DNA from: UBA6168 sp964573725
GTDB taxonomy: Bacteria; Bacteroidota; Bacteroidia; Chitinophagales; Saprospiraceae
Direction of reading: 5' to 3'
Assembly: GCA_964573725.1 (NCBI GenBank)
Contig: CAZNLJ010000003.1
Span: 62,001 to 126,000 of the forward strand
DNA length: 64,000 bases
In this document: positions 54,901 to 63,950 of the stretch, piece after piece
Position numbering within the stretch: the first letter of the stretch is position 1
Layout of the letters: each line of letters starts with the position of its first letter
Position numbers and translations under genes: made by a program
Notes under the pieces: generated by a model
Databases searched by the model: none
What the model saw: the letters and a program-made list of their open reading frames with translations, nothing else
What the model was told of the DNA's origin: nothing

Positions 54901-57900
54901 GACTTGTTGCAGTTGATTGGAAACCTGTCCGTTGCTCCACAGGAAATCATACGGCGGAGTCCCGCCCAGCACGGTGGTGGATATCACCCCGTCCTGATTG
55001 CCGGGACAACTGACATGTTCCACGTTGGCCTTGGCGAACAAAGGTTCCGGCTCGGAAACAGGAATGGTGAGTTGGTTCGAGCAGCTACCGTCCGTCACGG
55101 TGACCTGATAAGTTCCGGCCGTCAAGCCGCAATTTACCGGACCGGACGCCCCATTCGACCAAACTGCCTGGGGGTTGGAGCCCAACATGGCCAATTGGAT
55201 GCAACCGTCCGTCCCGTCCGCGCAACTGACATCGGTCACATTTTCCACGATGGTGACGGCGGAGGGTCCGTTGACGACGATGAACGGGATGACATAGGGG
55301 CAAGCCAGCGCGGAAGCGTCGACCACGGTGACGGCATAGGTACCTTGCGAAAGGTCATCGATGTAGAGGCTGCCGCTGTGGTTGGAAACGGCACCATTGG
55401 TCCAGGTGAAGGTATATGGGGCGATACCGCCCAGCGGATTGAGCAAGATGGCACCATCCTGACCGTCACAGGCCGTCACCGGTTCCACGTCGATCTGGAC
55501 CGCCGCAATGCTCGTGACGGCGGCAACCTGGATGGTATCCGCGCTGGCGCATCCGTTGGCAGCCGTCAGGACGACCTGGTAGGTGGCGGACCAACCGACC
55601 TGAGGAGGGCTTGTCACGCTGACCTGGCCCGTGGTTTGGCCGTTATTCCAGGATATGCCCAAGGGGGCCGGCCCGGATCCGATATCCTGGGCGACCAGGA
55701 CACCGCCGGATCCGGCACACAGCAAGGTATCCCCTACAATTTTTGCCACGGGGCTGGGTTTGACCGAGACTACCACGGCCAAGGTGTCCGCGCAGCCTCC
55801 CACCGCCTCCGACCGGATCAGGAATTGGGAAGTGGAAAGCGGCCGCACCAGGCTACCTGCGAGGGGCAGCGCACCGCCCGCCGAAAGGGAAAAGTAATGC
55901 AAGGTGCCATTGACGCCATTGCTGTCGATGATGTCGAGGCTGACCAGGTCGAACGAATCCCCCAGGCAAAGTTCCGGTTGGTCCGCCGTATGGATGGCGG
56001 GTTCCGCGAGAACGGCGACGGTTACCGCCGTCCGCTGGCCCGAAATACAGCCGGGACCGATGGCTTCCTCCGCATAGAAAGTATGGAAAGCGGGTTGCGG
56101 CCCCGCCTGTGGCAGTTGCCCCGCCGGAATCGCGAAAACATTGCCCGTGTGCAAGGGGGATCCGCCGACGGAATCCAGGTACCAACGGATTTCCCCGTTG
56201 AAATAACCGTAGGCGACCAGCGTGGCGCCCGCACCGGAACAGACCGTATCCCCCTGTGCAACCGGTGGCGGCAGGGAGCTGTCGTCATCCATCCCGTTGC
56301 AATTCTCATCCACCAGGTTGCAAGGGATTTCATCGGCACCCGGGTGGATGAAGCTGTCGTTGTCGTCGCAATCCAGTTTGTTATCCACATAGCCGGCAAA
56401 AACCACGGGTCGACAGGTGGCGATGAAATGGTCCGGGTGGCCGTGACCGTCCCCGTCCAGGTCGCGAAACACGACAAAAGGAGGAAAACCCAGGTCTTCG
56501 GCACCGAAAAAGGTCAGGTTGTCGAGTGCGATGTCCCCCCGGATCCCGTTGCCCCCGATACCGATGAAGCGGAGCTGCACCGTATCCCCGTGGAAAGCGC
56601 TCAGGTCCAGGTATTGGCCGGACCATTCCTCGCCGAGGTTTCCTTCCGCTTCCCACAAGGTCGTCCATTGCTGGCCGTCTTTGGAAAGCTGCAGCCGGAT
56701 GCCTGCCACATTGGCGCCATGCAGCATATAGTGGAAGAACATGTCACACCCGTCGGATGAATCCGGCAGCAACAGGCAATTGGACTGCAGGATCGCCTGG
56801 TTGCCGTTGCGGCACAACGCACCGGAGGATTCCAGGTACAGGTATTGCCCCCCACCGGGCATATCATCCGAAGGGCCGGTGGCGGGTGTCTGTGAGGGGC
56901 CTCCGAAGACGATCCAATCAAAGTCGTCGTGGTTGGCGTTCCACCAGGTGCCGCCGACCGCACAGGGGACCCCGCAACTGCCCGAACAGACCGGTAGGTC
57001 GTCGAAGGTGGTTTGCAAGAGGTTACCCGTCGGGGAACAGCTGGTGGTGAAGACGGCGGCGCAGGTGTTCGAGGAGAACTGGCCGTTCCCGCAGTAGGTG
57101 CGGATATAAACCTCATAGTCCGTGGAGGGGACCAGGTCCTCCAGGGAAAAAGGGGGCGGCACATCCGTCACAAGGATCGAACCGGAACCCGTGGAATCGA
57201 TGCCCGGCTGAAAAGTGCCGGCAGGACCATATTCCAGGATGGTGGTCGTGTTGTTCCCGAGCGGGGGCGACCAACCGATGCGGGCCGCCACCGAATCGAC
57301 AGCGAGTATGGCCAGGTCGGTAGGTGGTGCGCAGGTCGTCGGGGCCAGGACGATTTCCGCATATTCGAGAATACCGGTGTGCTCCTTTCCGTCGTCACAG
57401 ATCTCCAGCGTCCAGGTGCCCAACGGGCTGGAGCCGTCATTGAAGCGCTCCAGGGGCATTTCCGGGAGGTGAGGCCCCAGGAATGGGGGCGTACCATCCA
57501 CGATGGAGGGCGTTTGGCAGGAAATCGGCAGGATGCCGGCGATGAACGCCGTGTAACCCGCACAACCAGCCAGGTTGGCATCCCCGTAGTCATTGTTGCT
57601 GGAACCGTTGTCGGAAGACAGTTCCACGGTCACTCCGTTGGGAGAACGTAGCTGCAGGTCCAGGTCCGCCACCCATTCGTGGGTGATGATGACCCGGACT
57701 TCCCGGACGAAGACGTCGATTCCCAAGTGGTCGCCGGGGGCCTCGTCGAGCGTCAGCAGGAAACGGTTGCCCGCACCGCAATCGAAATCCTGGATCAGGC
57801 CCACGTTTCCGCAAGCGGTGGGGTTCGGCAGGGAAAGCTGGGCCCTGACCACACCCGGCACACCGACGTGCATCAGGAATAAAGTTATCAGAATAGCAGG

Positions 57901-57915
57901 AAAATGTCTTTTCAT
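51961..57915 (-). CDS. Giant surface protein with SprB repeats and type IX sorting domain
   Basis: 1984 aa. In order: signal peptide (ends VVRAQ); a P-domain-like sandwich (about residues 30-190, HEWVADLDLQLRSPNGVTVELSS); a fibronectin-III-like domain (195-290); a MAM-like domain (about 300-470); a metal-binding segment of the DLDGDGHGHP...DCDDNDSFIHPGA type (about 475-545); an Ig-like segment; and about 14 SprB repeats from about 770 to 1890. Each repeat has the pattern C.G..DG.....GG..PY.F.WSNG....L..L.AG.Y.VTVTD..GC. The end VRIFPNPGRGPF...LPAGYYQLDIWDGNRRIG is the sorting domain. SprB-type proteins act as surface adhesins, in gliding species as motility adhesins. It is monocistronic. Confidence 0.92.
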   Translation of the reverse strand: MKRHFPAILITLFLMHVGVPGVVRAQLSLPNPTACGNVGLIQDFDCGAGNRFLLTLDEAPGDHLGIDVFVREVRVIITHEWVADLDLQLRSPNGVTVELSSDNGSSNNDYGDANLAGCAGYTAFIAGILPISCQTPSIVDGTPPFLGPHLPEMPLERFNDGSSPLGTWTLEICDDGKEHTGILEYAEIVLAPTTCAPPTDLAILAVDSVAARIGWSPPLGNNTTTILEYGPAGTFQPGIDSTGSGSILVTDVPPPFSLEDLVPSTDYEVYIRTYCGNGQFSSNTCAAVFTTSCSPTGNLLQTTFDDLPVCSGSCGVPCAVGGTWWNANHDDFDWIVFGGPSQTPATGPSDDMPGGGQYLYLESSGALCRNGNQAILQSNCLLLPDSSDGCDMFFHYMLHGANVAGIRLQLSKDGQQWTTLWEAEGNLGEEWSGQYLDLSAFHGDTVQLRFIGIGGNGIRGDIALDNLTFFGAEDLGFPPFVVFRDLDGDGHGHPDHFIATCRPVVFAGYVDNKLDCDDNDSFIHPGADEIPCNLVDENCNGMDDDSSLPPPVAQGDTVCSGAGATLVAYGYFNGEIRWYLDSVGGSPLHTGNVFAIPAGQLPQAGPQPAFHTFYAEEAIGPGCISGQRTAVTVAVLAEPAIHTADQPELCLGDSFDLVSLDIIDSNGVNGTLHYFSLSAGGALPLAGSLVRPLSTSQFLIRSEAVGGCADTLAVVVSVKPSPVAKIVGDTLLCAGSGGVLVAQDIGSGPAPLGISWNNGQTTGQVSVTSPPQVGWSATYQVVLTAANGCASADTIQVAAVTSIAAVQIDVEPVTACDGQDGAILLNPLGGIAPYTFTWTNGAVSNHSGSLYIDDLSQGTYAVTVVDASALACPYVIPFIVVNGPSAVTIVENVTDVSCADGTDGCIQLAMLGSNPQAVWSNGASGPVNCGLTAGTYQVTVTDGSCSNQLTIPVSEPEPLFAKANVEHVSCPGNQDGVISTTVLGGTPPYDFLWSNGQVSNQLQQVMPGTYGVTITDARNCQVVLFPLVVSAPLPLSADISTLVQPSCAGLSDGSLSVEIAGGTPPYGYSWSNGAAGNILTNLAGGNYLVTVTDRQGCVHSEAFLLPEPMPILVSLDTILHPDCNGIDNGRILTTVTGGNGGLAYLWNGVPTPTEDLSDLGPGVFQLQATDQNGCQGFSDIFQVIGQDALSVVLQAASPACVGINDGTLSIQQLSGGLAPYDFLWSTGDTTAAISGQAAGDYALMVTDALGCVLEIQGTIPLNQPIELNLEAFPPTCFGQFNGQLVLTPSGGAAPYEVLWNNNASTFLNSGLAAGNYAVTVTDKDGCEAVVSDIILPQPDALGVQVENIESIACFGGEEGRIDISVTGGAAPYEFLWSDGKQTEDNAELAAGSYSLTVTDQLGCMLVTESLQVVSPDPIASVLDLVTPPGCVAVTVDSVCVEVSGGVMPYAFSWSHGESVACLEQVQPGEYQLTITDAAGCTQVLPSVKVPSEFSPVKATPTHGNFISLVCPGNPDGSLEVDIQGGEAPYQFIWSNGIVGMLDTNRIGQDYLAPAAYNVTVTDAGGCTAVSPWMLVSEVPALQAVLAPGGLVPVSCKGGADGSIEVFVSGGLPPYQYVWFSGVSPDTISTGPTLGPLAAGSYTLKLTDTLGCQDELSVQVTEPGEPLSVSAIPAVVLPASCIDVPDAAVNITASGGKVPYAYVWSNGNTTQDLFAVPAGDYQVTVTDAFGCTVVSVPFDLFPTVEPMQFTALDVTDAVCFDGRDGGVQVDVAGGLHPLLFVWNDTIFSEDLTGASAGDYHLQVFDGNGCGLDTMASIAAPPPLLLQLQAEPATNGQADGLIYAAAAGGVPPYQFLLEGLPVDDTITGLTPGLYLMSVQDDNGCLVTLSVAVETVTGLLDPMNQPSVRIFPNPGRGPFRLQVSDLLRNPQVLLRDALGRQVHRLPLSASAFGEWGLEVPYLPAGYYQLDIWDGNRRIGHASLVVIP

Positions 57916-58296
57916 ATTGGGTCATGCAGTTCACGGGAGGTAACAGCATCATAAGGCCAATAGGAATCTGCATGCGAATGTAAACAAAATTCGGCTATCC
58001 ATGTGTACGTCCCCGGTTTGGCAAAGGATTTGAACCGTTGCGGTAACGAAAATCCGGACGCACGCACCGCAAATGGAAAACACCGGCCGTCGCATGTCCC
58101 GGTACCCCAAGCAGCCGACCGCACCACCCTACCCCAAACGGGACCAGGCGCTACCAGACCGCCGCATATGTGCCTGTCTTCAGTCAATTTACGCCTTCAT
58201 ATTTGCAGGAGCGCCCAAAAAAAGATAAATTTGCAACAACCAGGTACATAGCGCCTGGCCAAACGGGTAAAGCCGGTCCCAAATAAAATAATCTCC
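57916..58296. other. Divergent intergenic region
   Basis: 381 bp between the SprB-repeat gene (-) and the haloperoxidase-like gene (+). The right end carries the promoter at 58202-58233. Nothing else is recognised; no minus-strand promoter octamer was found. Confidence 0.5.
58202..58233 (+). promoter_or_regulatory. Bacteroidota promoter for the haloperoxidase-like gene
   Basis: TTTG (58202-58205), 20 bp, TAAATTTG (58226-58233). It matches TTTG-N19/20-TAnnTTTG and lies 63 bp before the ATG. Confidence 0.65.
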
Positions 58297-59676
58297 ATGA
58301 ACGTAAGAATCGGGATGGCAAGACCTTGGGTCTTCCTGTCCATACTTCTGCTATTCGCCTTTCTCCAATCCTGTCGACCGGACGCGGACGACGTGCGGCC
58401 GGCCCGCAATCTCGCCGTCCATGAGTCCGCCCGGGTGCCTTTGGCTTGGATGGGCCTTTTCCTGGAAATAGACCGATACTGCTACAATTTCCGCCCGGGA
58501 CCTTCCCCCCGGGTGCTGGCGTATACCAACCTGGCCGCCTACGAGGCCGTGGTGCAGGGCATGCCGGATTACCAATCGCTGTCCCATCTTTATCCGGGAC
58601 TTGAGATTCCTTCCCCCGACCCGTCGGAATCCTACCACTGGCCGACCGTGGCCAATGCCGTCTATGCCAATCTTTTCCAAAAAATGATTCCCGGCCACAT
58701 CATGGACGACCTGCACCGGACGACGCTGCAGTTCCGGATCCTGGGGCTGGAGCAGGGGTTGTACGATGAGTTCGTCAACCTGACCGGCCGCCGGATACAG
58801 AACGTCTCCATAGCTTACGGAAACAGTGTGGCGGAAGCCTTTTGGGCTTGGTCCGTCACCGATGCATACGGCCATGAGGGGGTCAACCGGCCCCGGCCGG
58901 ATTCCTACATACCGCCGACCGGCCCGGGGATGTGGCAACCGACGCCACCGGACTTCGGGGCGGCGCTTTTCCCGTACTGGGGTAAGGTGCGTGCCTTTGT
59001 GTTGGAACAGGAGGAAAAACTTTCCCGACCGCCGGTCAGCTTCAGTGAAGACCCGAATTCCGCATTCTACGCACAGGCCCTCGAGGTCCGCAACGTAGTC
59101 GAGAACCTCGACTTCACCAACCAATGGATCGCCGAGTTCTGGAGCGATGATTTCATCGGGCTCACCTTCAGTCCACCGGCCCGATGGATCTCCATCACCA
59201 GCCAGGTACTGGAACGGGAAGCCGGTTCGCTGGAAATGGCCTTGTACACCTATGCGAAAGTCTCCGTTTCCCTGAATGACGCCGCCGTCGCCTGCTGGCA
59301 TTCCAAATACACCTACAACCTGGAGCGGCCCGTCACCTACATCAACCGGGTGATGGATGCCGCCTGGATGCCCCACTGGGATTCCTCCCCGAGTTTTCCG
59401 GCCTATCCATCCGGACATTCCACCTTCGGTGCCGCGGCGGCGGAAGTCCTTTCCCATATTTTCGGTTACAATTATGCCATGACGGACAATAGCCACGGCC
59501 AGCGGGACGACTTTTACGGCATGCCCCGGTCATTCGACACTTTCTACGAGATGGCGGAAGAAAATGCCTATTCCCGGATCCCCTTGGGTGTCCATTTCCG
59601 CATGGATGCGGAAGAGGGTGTCCGTCTGGGGTACTCGGTAGGCCGGAAAGTGAACCAGATGCCGTTCAAGAAATAG
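58297..59676 (+). CDS. Vanadium-dependent haloperoxidase-like lipoprotein (PAP2 superfamily)
   Basis: 459 aa with a lipoprotein signal (ILLLFAFLQSCRPD). The C-terminal third carries the vanadate/phosphate pocket: Lys and Arg in WHSKYTYNLERP, SFPAYPSGHSTFGAAAAEVL, and the Arg-His pair in SRIPLGVHFRMDAEEG. Members oxidise halides with peroxide or act as acid phosphatases of the same fold. Which activity applies here is not readable. An outer-membrane or periplasmic location follows from the lipobox. It is a single gene with its own promoter. Confidence 0.87.
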   Translation: MNVRIGMARPWVFLSILLLFAFLQSCRPDADDVRPARNLAVHESARVPLAWMGLFLEIDRYCYNFRPGPSPRVLAYTNLAAYEAVVQGMPDYQSLSHLYPGLEIPSPDPSESYHWPTVANAVYANLFQKMIPGHIMDDLHRTTLQFRILGLEQGLYDEFVNLTGRRIQNVSIAYGNSVAEAFWAWSVTDAYGHEGVNRPRPDSYIPPTGPGMWQPTPPDFGAALFPYWGKVRAFVLEQEEKLSRPPVSFSEDPNSAFYAQALEVRNVVENLDFTNQWIAEFWSDDFIGLTFSPPARWISITSQVLEREAGSLEMALYTYAKVSVSLNDAAVACWHSKYTYNLERPVTYINRVMDAAWMPHWDSSPSFPAYPSGHSTFGAAAAEVLSHIFGYNYAMTDNSHGQRDDFYGMPRSFDTFYEMAEENAYSRIPLGVHFRMDAEEGVRLGYSVGRKVNQMPFKK

Positions 59677-59758
59677 GAAAACCCATCCCGCCGGTCATGG
59701 TTCGAGGCGCGACCCGCCGCAATTCTTGGCGGGGTACGCTCCCACTACGCATCCCCCT

Positions 59759-62473
59759 TCAATCCCAGGGTGCCGTAAAGGTGTAGGCACCGGAACCCAG
59801 TTCGACGGTCAGGTAGCGGTTGCCCAGTTCATCGGGCTCATCGGACAAAAGGCCATCCGCCCGCTCGTCCCCCGCCATGACCCGGCCATCCCCCCGGGTG
59901 GGGATGGAGACGGTGGCATGCGCATTGGCGGGTATTTCCACCGACAAGGTGAGTCTTCCCTCCGACAAGCGCCATTCGGTGGAAAGGTCGCCGTACATCG
60001 TCTGCAAGGTAGCCGCCGCATGGGTCAGTCCTCCGCCGACCCGGGGTTTCACCACGGCATGCCGATAGCCTTCCCCCCCGTCCGGCAGCAGTTCGATGCC
60101 GGTGATATGCCGATACATCCAGTCTCCGATCGCCCCATAGGCATAATGGTTGAAGGAGTTCATCCCCGGTGTTTGGAAGGAGCTGTCCGGTTTGATGCCG
60201 TCCCAGCGCTCCCAAATGGTGGTGGCCCCCATCCGGACCGGATACAACCAGGAGGGATAATCCTCCTGCAGGAGCAATTCGTAGGCGACATCCGCCCGAC
60301 CGAAGCGGCTCAGCACATGGCAGAGGTACGGTGTGCCCAGAAAGCCGGTGGTCAGGTGATTGCCATAGCTCCGGATATTGTCCACCAGGCGGTCGACCGC
60401 CTGTTCCCGGACGGCTTCCGGAAGCATATCGAACTGAAGGGCCAGCACATACGCCGTCTGGGTACCGGAAACCAGGCGGCCGGTCGAGGTCATGTATTCC
60501 CGTTGGAACGCTTGCCGCACATTCCCCAACAGGCGTTCATACCGCACCTGGTCGGCATCCTTGCCGAGCAGGCGTGCCGATTCGGCCAAGATCCGGGTGG
60601 AATGTGCATAAAAGCATTGCGCAATGAGATACTTGTCCGTCACGGCCGACCGGCCGTCGTTATCATCCTCCGGACGGAAAAACAGCCAGTCGCCGAAATG
60701 GAAACCCTTGTTCCACAAGAAATCCGTGCTTTGCGCCTCCATGTAGCCGACCCATGCCTTCATGCTTTCGTATTGTTGCTCCAGCACCCGGAGGTCCCCG
60801 TACACCTGGTAGACGGTCCAGGGGATGATGGTGGCGGCATCGGCCCAACCGGCGGAACCACCGGCATTGTCACCGAGGACATTCGGGATGACGAAGGGGA
60901 CACTGCCGTTGGGTTGCTGGTCGGCCGCCAGGTCCTTGAGCCATTTCAGGAAGAAATTACGGACATCAAAGTTGAAGGCGGCGGTGCGGGCGAAGGCTTG
61001 GGCGTCTCCCGTCCAGCCCAGGCGTTCATCCCGTTGGGGACAATCCGTGGGCACATCAAGAAAGTTCCCTTTTTGGCCCCATTGGATATTGTGCTGCAGC
61101 TGATTGAGCAGCGGATGCGAACAGGTGAAGGATCCGGTCGGCCGCATGTCGGAATACAGCGCATATGCCTTGAATCGGGCGGCATCCACCACGCCGGGAT
61201 ACTCGTCCACCCGGACGTACCGGAAACCTTGCCAGGTGAACCGGGGCCGGAAGGTTTCCGGTCCGTCGCCGCCCCGCAGGATGAACGTGTTCCGTTGACG
61301 GGCGGCGCGGAGGCTTTCCGTGTAAAAGTTCCCATCCTTGTCAAGCACTTCCGAATGGGAGAGCACAATCCGGTCCCCGGCCCGACCCGATGCGGTGACG
61401 GAGACCCAACCCACGAGATTTTGGCCGAAATCGAGAACGGTTTCCCCTTTCGGCGTACGGATGACCTGGACCGGTTCGAAGGATTCCTGGATGCGTACCA
61501 TCTCATTCTCGGTGCCGGTCAGCGTCTCCAGGGAGAAGTCGGCGGTTTGGACAGGCGACCAGGCGGTGTCGTCGAATCCGGGCAATTGCCAGCCTGTCGG
61601 CTCCAGGCGGGCATCGAAGGTTTCGCCGTGATAGATTTCGGAATCCAGGATGCCGCCGGTGGCACATTTCCATTGGCCATCCGTGGTGACGACCGTTTGC
61701 GAGCCGTTCTTGTAGCGGATCACCAGCTGGCAAAGCAATCCCAGCGTTTTCCCGTAAATGTCCCGGGTACCGCCCCAGGCAAGATTGCCCCGGTACCAAC
61801 CGCTGCCGAGGGTGGCCGCCAGGACGTTTTCCCCACGCCGTACCTGCCCGGTCACGTCGTAGGCCTGGTAGGCGAGCCGCTTGTTGTAGCTGGTCCAGCC
61901 CGGCGTAAAATAATCCCTGCCTACCTTTTCGCCGTTCAGCTGCAGCTCGTACATCCCGTGGGCGGTGACGTACAAGAGAGCCTCGGCCACTTCCTGGCGG
62001 CAGGAGAATACCCTGCGGAGCAAAGGGGAGGGACGCGGCTCCAGGGCGGAATCAGGTTGCGGCGATATCCAGGCGGCCGCCCAATCGGACGGAGCCATTG
62101 GGCCTATGCCGAATCGGGCGGATGCACTCCAAACGGGCTCGGAACCTTTGTTGTCCCAAACCCTGACCTGCCAGCCATAGCGTTGGCCGCTCGCGAGGGC
62201 CGGACCTGCATACGGGATGAAAAGACAAGCGTCCGAAGCAACTTTCCCGGAGTTCCAGACGGTTTTCTTTCCCTGGAGCACCCGAATCTCATAAGCGACC
62301 TGACTCACATCCCGTTGGGAGGATTGCAACCGCCAACTGAACCTCGGCTGCGACGTGGACAATCCGACTGGATCCTCCAGGTTTTCCGTCCGGAGCCCGA
62401 CCGCCGTCGTCTGGGCCGAAAGTGAGCATAAGGTGCCACCGGAAAGCAGCAGGAATAAAAACAAGCGTCGCAT
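59759..62473 (-). CDS. Alpha-L-rhamnosidase (GH78)
   Basis: The 904-aa secreted protein (signal RRLFLFLLLSGGTLCSLSAQ) removes terminal alpha-L-rhamnose. Successive domains are an N-terminal bacterial rhamnosidase region, a rhamnosidase N domain (SAAGMYEL-like YVTAHGMYELQLNGEKVGRDYFTPGWTSY), a beta-sandwich concanavalin-like part, and the six-hairpin catalytic barrel. The barrel holds the signature VPTDCPQRDERLGWTGDAQAF, which includes the catalytic acids, and a C-terminal beta domain follows. A GTG start at 62500 is possible; the ATG at 62473 gives a standard signal. It is not next to the SusCDE locus, so a shared substrate is only a possibility. Confidence 0.94.
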   Translation of the reverse strand: MRRLFLFLLLSGGTLCSLSAQTTAVGLRTENLEDPVGLSTSQPRFSWRLQSSQRDVSQVAYEIRVLQGKKTVWNSGKVASDACLFIPYAGPALASGQRYGWQVRVWDNKGSEPVWSASARFGIGPMAPSDWAAAWISPQPDSALEPRPSPLLRRVFSCRQEVAEALLYVTAHGMYELQLNGEKVGRDYFTPGWTSYNKRLAYQAYDVTGQVRRGENVLAATLGSGWYRGNLAWGGTRDIYGKTLGLLCQLVIRYKNGSQTVVTTDGQWKCATGGILDSEIYHGETFDARLEPTGWQLPGFDDTAWSPVQTADFSLETLTGTENEMVRIQESFEPVQVIRTPKGETVLDFGQNLVGWVSVTASGRAGDRIVLSHSEVLDKDGNFYTESLRAARQRNTFILRGGDGPETFRPRFTWQGFRYVRVDEYPGVVDAARFKAYALYSDMRPTGSFTCSHPLLNQLQHNIQWGQKGNFLDVPTDCPQRDERLGWTGDAQAFARTAAFNFDVRNFFLKWLKDLAADQQPNGSVPFVIPNVLGDNAGGSAGWADAATIIPWTVYQVYGDLRVLEQQYESMKAWVGYMEAQSTDFLWNKGFHFGDWLFFRPEDDNDGRSAVTDKYLIAQCFYAHSTRILAESARLLGKDADQVRYERLLGNVRQAFQREYMTSTGRLVSGTQTAYVLALQFDMLPEAVREQAVDRLVDNIRSYGNHLTTGFLGTPYLCHVLSRFGRADVAYELLLQEDYPSWLYPVRMGATTIWERWDGIKPDSSFQTPGMNSFNHYAYGAIGDWMYRHITGIELLPDGGEGYRHAVVKPRVGGGLTHAAATLQTMYGDLSTEWRLSEGRLTLSVEIPANAHATVSIPTRGDGRVMAGDERADGLLSDEPDELGNRYLTVELGSGAYTFTAPWD

Positions 62474-62589
62474 GGCAAACCGTTTGGATAGGTTAGGCAC
62501 GGGTGGCGGCCGACTGGACGGCCGTCACGCGTGGTCGCGACAATATACGGCTAATATGATACAGGTTGGTAATATGGCGACCGGAAGCT

Positions 62590-63882
62590 TTATTGCAGGT
62601 CGTACTCCTTGATCTTGCGGTAGAGGGTGCGTTCCGAAATACCCAGGTCCTGGGCCGCTTCCTTGCGGCGTCCCACATGTTTCTTGAGGGCTTTCAGGAT
62701 CAGGTCCTTTTCCATTTCGATCAGGTTGAGGTTGGCATCCACCACTTCGGATCGGTCGAAGGACTTTTCCGGCCGCTCGATGATGATGGGACGGACCGGA
62801 TCGGTGTGTTCCTTCCGAATGACGGCGGGGGGAGTCTCCTCCGGATCGAAGGATGCGGGCTCCGCAGCCGGTTTCCAGCCCGGGATATTCGGCAGGGAAG
62901 CCTGGAGTAACTGCAACTTGCTGCTATCCGGTATTTGCAGGTCGTTCTGGCGGATCAGTTCGAAGACAAGATTCTTGAGATCGTTGAGGTCGTTCTTCAT
63001 ATCGAACAGGAATTTGAAAAGGATCTCCCTTTCCTGGAGGCTCTCACCGGTCCGCAAGCCGTCCCGGGAAGGGACCGGAAGGTTCCGGTGTTGGATATGG
63101 GGGACGAACTGTATCAGTTCCTGGGCACCGACGGCCCGTTTTTCGCAGAGGATGGCGATTTGTTCCGCGACATTCTTGAGTTCCCGCACGTTACCCGGCC
63201 AGCGGTAGTGCATCAACAGGTAACGGGCCTGTTCGTCCAGGCGGACCGGGTCCGTGTGGTACCTTTCCGCGATATCGTTGCTGAACTTCCGGAAAAGGAG
63301 ATAGATATCCTCACCCCGGTCCTTGAGTGCAGGTACGTTGATCGGGACCGTATTGAGCCGGTAGTAAAGGTCTTCCCGAAATTTTCCTTCCGCCATCCGC
63401 TGTTCCAGGTCCACGTTGGTGGCGGCGATGACCCGCACATTGGTCGTCTGCACCTTGGACGAACCAACCCGGATGAACTCGCCCGATTCCAGGACCCGGA
63501 GCAGATAGGCCTGTGTATCCAGGGGCATCTCACCGATTTCATCCAGGAAGATGGTACCGCCGTCCACCGTTTCGAAATAGCCCTTCCGGTCTCCCGTTGC
63601 CCCGGTAAAGGCACCCTTTTCATGGCCGAAGAGTTCGGAATTGATGGTGCCGGAAGGGATCGCACCACAGTTCACGGCGATGAATTGGTTGTGTTTCCTG
63701 GCGCTGAGGGAATGGATGATCTTGGATATGTTCTCCTTGCCCACCCCGCTTTCCCCTTTGATCAGTACGGTCAGGTCCGTGGGAGCGACCCGGACGGCGG
63801 TATCGATTGCCCGTTCCAACAGCGGGGAGGACCCGATGATTCCGAAACGTTGTTTGATGGATTGAAGTGAACTCATCGGCAT
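62590..63882 (-). CDS. Sigma-54 interacting transcriptional activator, no receiver domain
   Basis: The 430-aa protein starts at once with the AAA+ module: Walker A GESGVGKE, the sigma-54 contact loop GAFTGATG, Walker B GGTIFLDEIGEMP and WPGNVRELKN. After a poorly conserved linker (about residues 265-385), a Fis-type helix-turn-helix closes the protein (GRRKEAAQDLGISERTLYRKIKEY). There is no N-terminal sensory domain, as in the activator often found in Bacteroidota between miaB and lptE-secG. Here miaB probably precedes it, but a GH78 gene follows instead of lptE. The start is ATG at 63882 or the near ATG at 63876. Target genes need sigma-54 promoters, none of which I could confirm here. Confidence 0.93.
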   Translation of the reverse strand: MPMSSLQSIKQRFGIIGSSPLLERAIDTAVRVAPTDLTVLIKGESGVGKENISKIIHSLSARKHNQFIAVNCGAIPSGTINSELFGHEKGAFTGATGDRKGYFETVDGGTIFLDEIGEMPLDTQAYLLRVLESGEFIRVGSSKVQTTNVRVIAATNVDLEQRMAEGKFREDLYYRLNTVPINVPALKDRGEDIYLLFRKFSNDIAERYHTDPVRLDEQARYLLMHYRWPGNVRELKNVAEQIAILCEKRAVGAQELIQFVPHIQHRNLPVPSRDGLRTGESLQEREILFKFLFDMKNDLNDLKNLVFELIRQNDLQIPDSSKLQLLQASLPNIPGWKPAAEPASFDPEETPPAVIRKEHTDPVRPIIIERPEKSFDRSEVVDANLNLIEMEKDLILKALKKHVGRRKEAAQDLGISERTLYRKIKEYDLQ

Positions 63883-63950
63883 TGGTTAAGGCCGGCTACA
63901 AAAAGGCAGCGCATGCTGCTTGTCCGCCGACGGGCGGCTCCGTTCGCAGG

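Noticed and set aside
59713..59733. Terminator between the haloperoxidase-like and GH78 genes
   Set aside because: Only a 6-bp CCCGCC/GGCGGG stem with no T tract; too weak to annotate.
59726..62425. 899-codon plus-strand ORF opposite the rhamnosidase gene
   Set aside because: Mirror of the GH78 reading frame; composition is not protein-like and the GH78 call is firm.
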